DNA of 5,809 bases from Pseudomonadota bacterium (GTDB taxonomy: Bacteria; Pseudomonadota; Gammaproteobacteria; Xanthomonadales; Xanthomonadaceae), in the NCBI GenBank assembly GCA_023392975.1, contig JAEWNA010000292.1, positions 1-5,809 of the forward strand, written 5' to 3'. Below are positions 4,681 through 5,809 of the stretch, piece by piece. Both the position numbers and the translations under genes were made by a program. The notes under the pieces are model-generated. The model saw nothing but the letters and a program-made list of their open reading frames with translations. It made no database searches and was not told the DNA's origin. Numbering within the stretch: position 1 is the first letter of the stretch; each line of letters begins with the position of its first letter.

Positions 4681-5809
4681 GTGTTCTCGGCCGCGGAACT
4701 GATCGACGCCCTCCAGGCCGGCCATCGGCGGCGGTTTCCGTTGCAGTCCGAGCGGCCGTTCGGCGAATTCCCGCCGACCTGGCGCACCTGGTTCCTGTCG
4801 ATGCGCGAACGCGCCGGCGCGGTGGTCGGCGCCCCGTCCGCCGACTTCGTCACGCTGCTCGGCGCGCGTCCGCCCAGGCCCCGGCCGAAGGCGCCCGCGC
4901 CGCTGACGCGCTGGCAGGCGCTGCGCCGGATGGGGCGTCAGCAATGGGAAGCGCCACCGCCGGACCAGCGCCGTACGCGGCGTTTCGCGGCGGCGTTTTC
5001 CGGGGCCCTGCATCTGGTGTTCGTGGTCCTGCTGCTGTGGCTGGGTGATGTGCTGGGCGACCGGCCGCCACCGCCGCAGGAGGACGAAGCCATGCTGGTG
5101 GAGTTCATCGGCGAAGGCACGCCGAACGACGAGACCGGTGGGGCGCCGGCAGAGGGCACGGCCCCGGAGGCCGCCGCCGCGACGACGGACAGGACGGCGT
5201 CCGATGCGACCGCCTCTGCCGCATCGCGAACCGATGTCGCGCAGGCGACGACATCGCCGGCATCAACCTCTACTGAATCTGCCTCCCCCGAATCCGCCTC
5301 GCCGCCTGCGGAACCTGAGACGAGCGCCCGGACGGAAGCCTCGCCACCAACCCCGGCGGTGCCGCCGACCGATGTCCCGGTGTCGGAGGTGCCGCTGCCC
5401 GAACTGCGCGCGCCGGAGATCGCGCTGACGCCGCCACCCCCGCCGGAGCCGACCCCGCCCCCCGTCGTCGAGCCGGCGCCGGCCCCTCCGGCGAAGGTCG
5501 AACAGCCGCTCGCGGTCACGCAGACGCCAAAACCCGACAACGCGTTCCGCCTGCCGCCGCCGACGCCGCCGACCCCCGCCCAGGTGGTGACGCCGCCGAC
5601 GCCGGAGGTCCGCGCGATCGCCGTCGTTCCACCGCCGGTGCCGCAACCCGTGCCGCGCACCGAGGCTGCACCGCCGACGCCGAAGCCGCCGAAACCGGCG
5701 CCTCCGGTCCCTCCGGCGCCGCCCCAGCCCCAACCCAAGCCACCGACGGCCCCGGCCCCGAAACCGGCCGTCCCCACGCGGCCGACCCCGGTGCCGCCCG
5801 CGCCGAAGC
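4681..5809 (+). CDS. TonB-like proline-rich single-pass membrane protein (cut by window edge)
   Basis: At least 376 residues, open to the window end. The layout is a basic, probably cytoplasmic domain (1-100, starting FSAAELIDALQAGHRRRFP), one membrane helix (about 102-122, FSGALHLVFVVLLLWLG) preceded by RRTRR, a short conserved-looking stretch (VEFIGEGTP, 140-148), an Ala/Ser/Thr/Glu-rich linker (150-205), then a proline-rich region (about 205-376) rich in PPTP, PPKP and PAP units. By the positive-inside rule the proline-rich part is periplasmic, as in TonB. It resembles proteins annotated in xanthomonads as transmembrane repetitive protein, from memory. The GTG at 4681 has no good ribosome binding site but lies 16 bases after nfuA, so coupling is possible; the alternative ATG at 4801 would remove 40 residues that look genuinely coding. 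Whether a TonB C-terminal domain follows cannot be seen. Confidence 0.8.
   Translation, partial: MFSAAELIDALQAGHRRRFPLQSERPFGEFPPTWRTWFLSMRERAGAVVGAPSADFVTLLGARPPRPRPKAPAPLTRWQALRRMGRQQWEAPPPDQRRTRRFAAAFSGALHLVFVVLLLWLGDVLGDRPPPPQEDEAMLVEFIGEGTPNDETGGAPAEGTAPEAAAATTDRTASDATASAASRTDVAQATTSPASTSTESASPESASPPAEPETSARTEASPPTPAVPPTDVPVSEVPLPELRAPEIALTPPPPPEPTPPPVVEPAPAPPAKVEQPLAVTQTPKPDNAFRLPPPTPPTPAQVVTPPTPEVRAIAVVPPPVPQPVPRTEAAPPTPKPPKPAPPVPPAPPQPQPKPPTAPAPKPAVPTRPTPVPPAPK

Noticed and set aside
3975..4853. Possible N-terminal extension of PCD, because its frame stays open far upstream
   Set aside because: The extension runs antisense through nfuA and has no family likeness. The GTG at 3974 has a perfect AAGGAG and yields the normal family length.
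4938..5777. Long glycine-rich open frame on the minus strand, like a PE_PGRS or cell-wall glycine-rich protein
   Set aside because: It is the antisense image of the proline/alanine-rich coding strand: CCG and GCG repeats read backwards as glycine, arginine and alanine codons. It has no ribosome binding site and no domain.

Overview
The window is very GC-rich and tightly packed. It looks like chromosomal DNA from the Xanthomonadaceae/Lysobacteraceae (a Lysobacter-, Luteimonas- or Xanthomonas-like gammaproteobacterium). The clues are the divergent rne/rluC pair and the nfuA gene followed by a long proline-rich single-pass membrane protein. Genus level is an inference from protein likeness and base composition, since no search could be run. 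Most of the window is housekeeping. I see no tRNA, rRNA, CRISPR array, insertion sequence, integrase or phage gene.

Layout. Positions 1-937 (minus) hold the first 312 residues of RNase E, cut by the window edge. Positions 938-1423 are a 486-base divergent intergenic region rich in strong inverted repeats, most likely the long structured rne leader plus the promoters of rne and rluC. Positions 1424-2401 (plus) encode the 23S rRNA pseudouridine synthase RluC. Only 3 bases separate it from a convergent 205-residue protein of unknown function (2405-3022, minus), which is visibly less GC-rich than its neighbours. Positions 3023-3150 are intergenic with several short hairpins. A two-gene minus-strand operon follows: pterin-4a-carbinolamine dehydratase (3633-3974) overlaps by ATGA a small three-helix membrane protein with a histidine-rich N-terminal tail (3151-3636). 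Divergent from it, nfuA (4071-4664, plus) encodes an Fe-S cluster carrier. It is followed after 16 bases by a TonB-like proline-rich membrane protein (4681 to beyond the window end).

How they fit together. RNase E and RluC both act on RNA: RNase E in mRNA decay and rRNA/tRNA processing, RluC in modification of 23S rRNA. Their head-to-head arrangement is also known from Escherichia coli. The PCD enzyme recycles the pterin cofactor of aromatic amino acid hydroxylases; its coupled membrane partner is uncharacterised. NfuA maturates Fe-S proteins, and the gene behind it resembles envelope-spanning TonB-type proteins, so a link to iron is conceivable but unproven. The less ordinary material is the rne leader, the orphan 205-residue gene, the His-tailed membrane protein, the possibly leaderless nfuA start and the TonB-like protein with a cytoplasmic extension.
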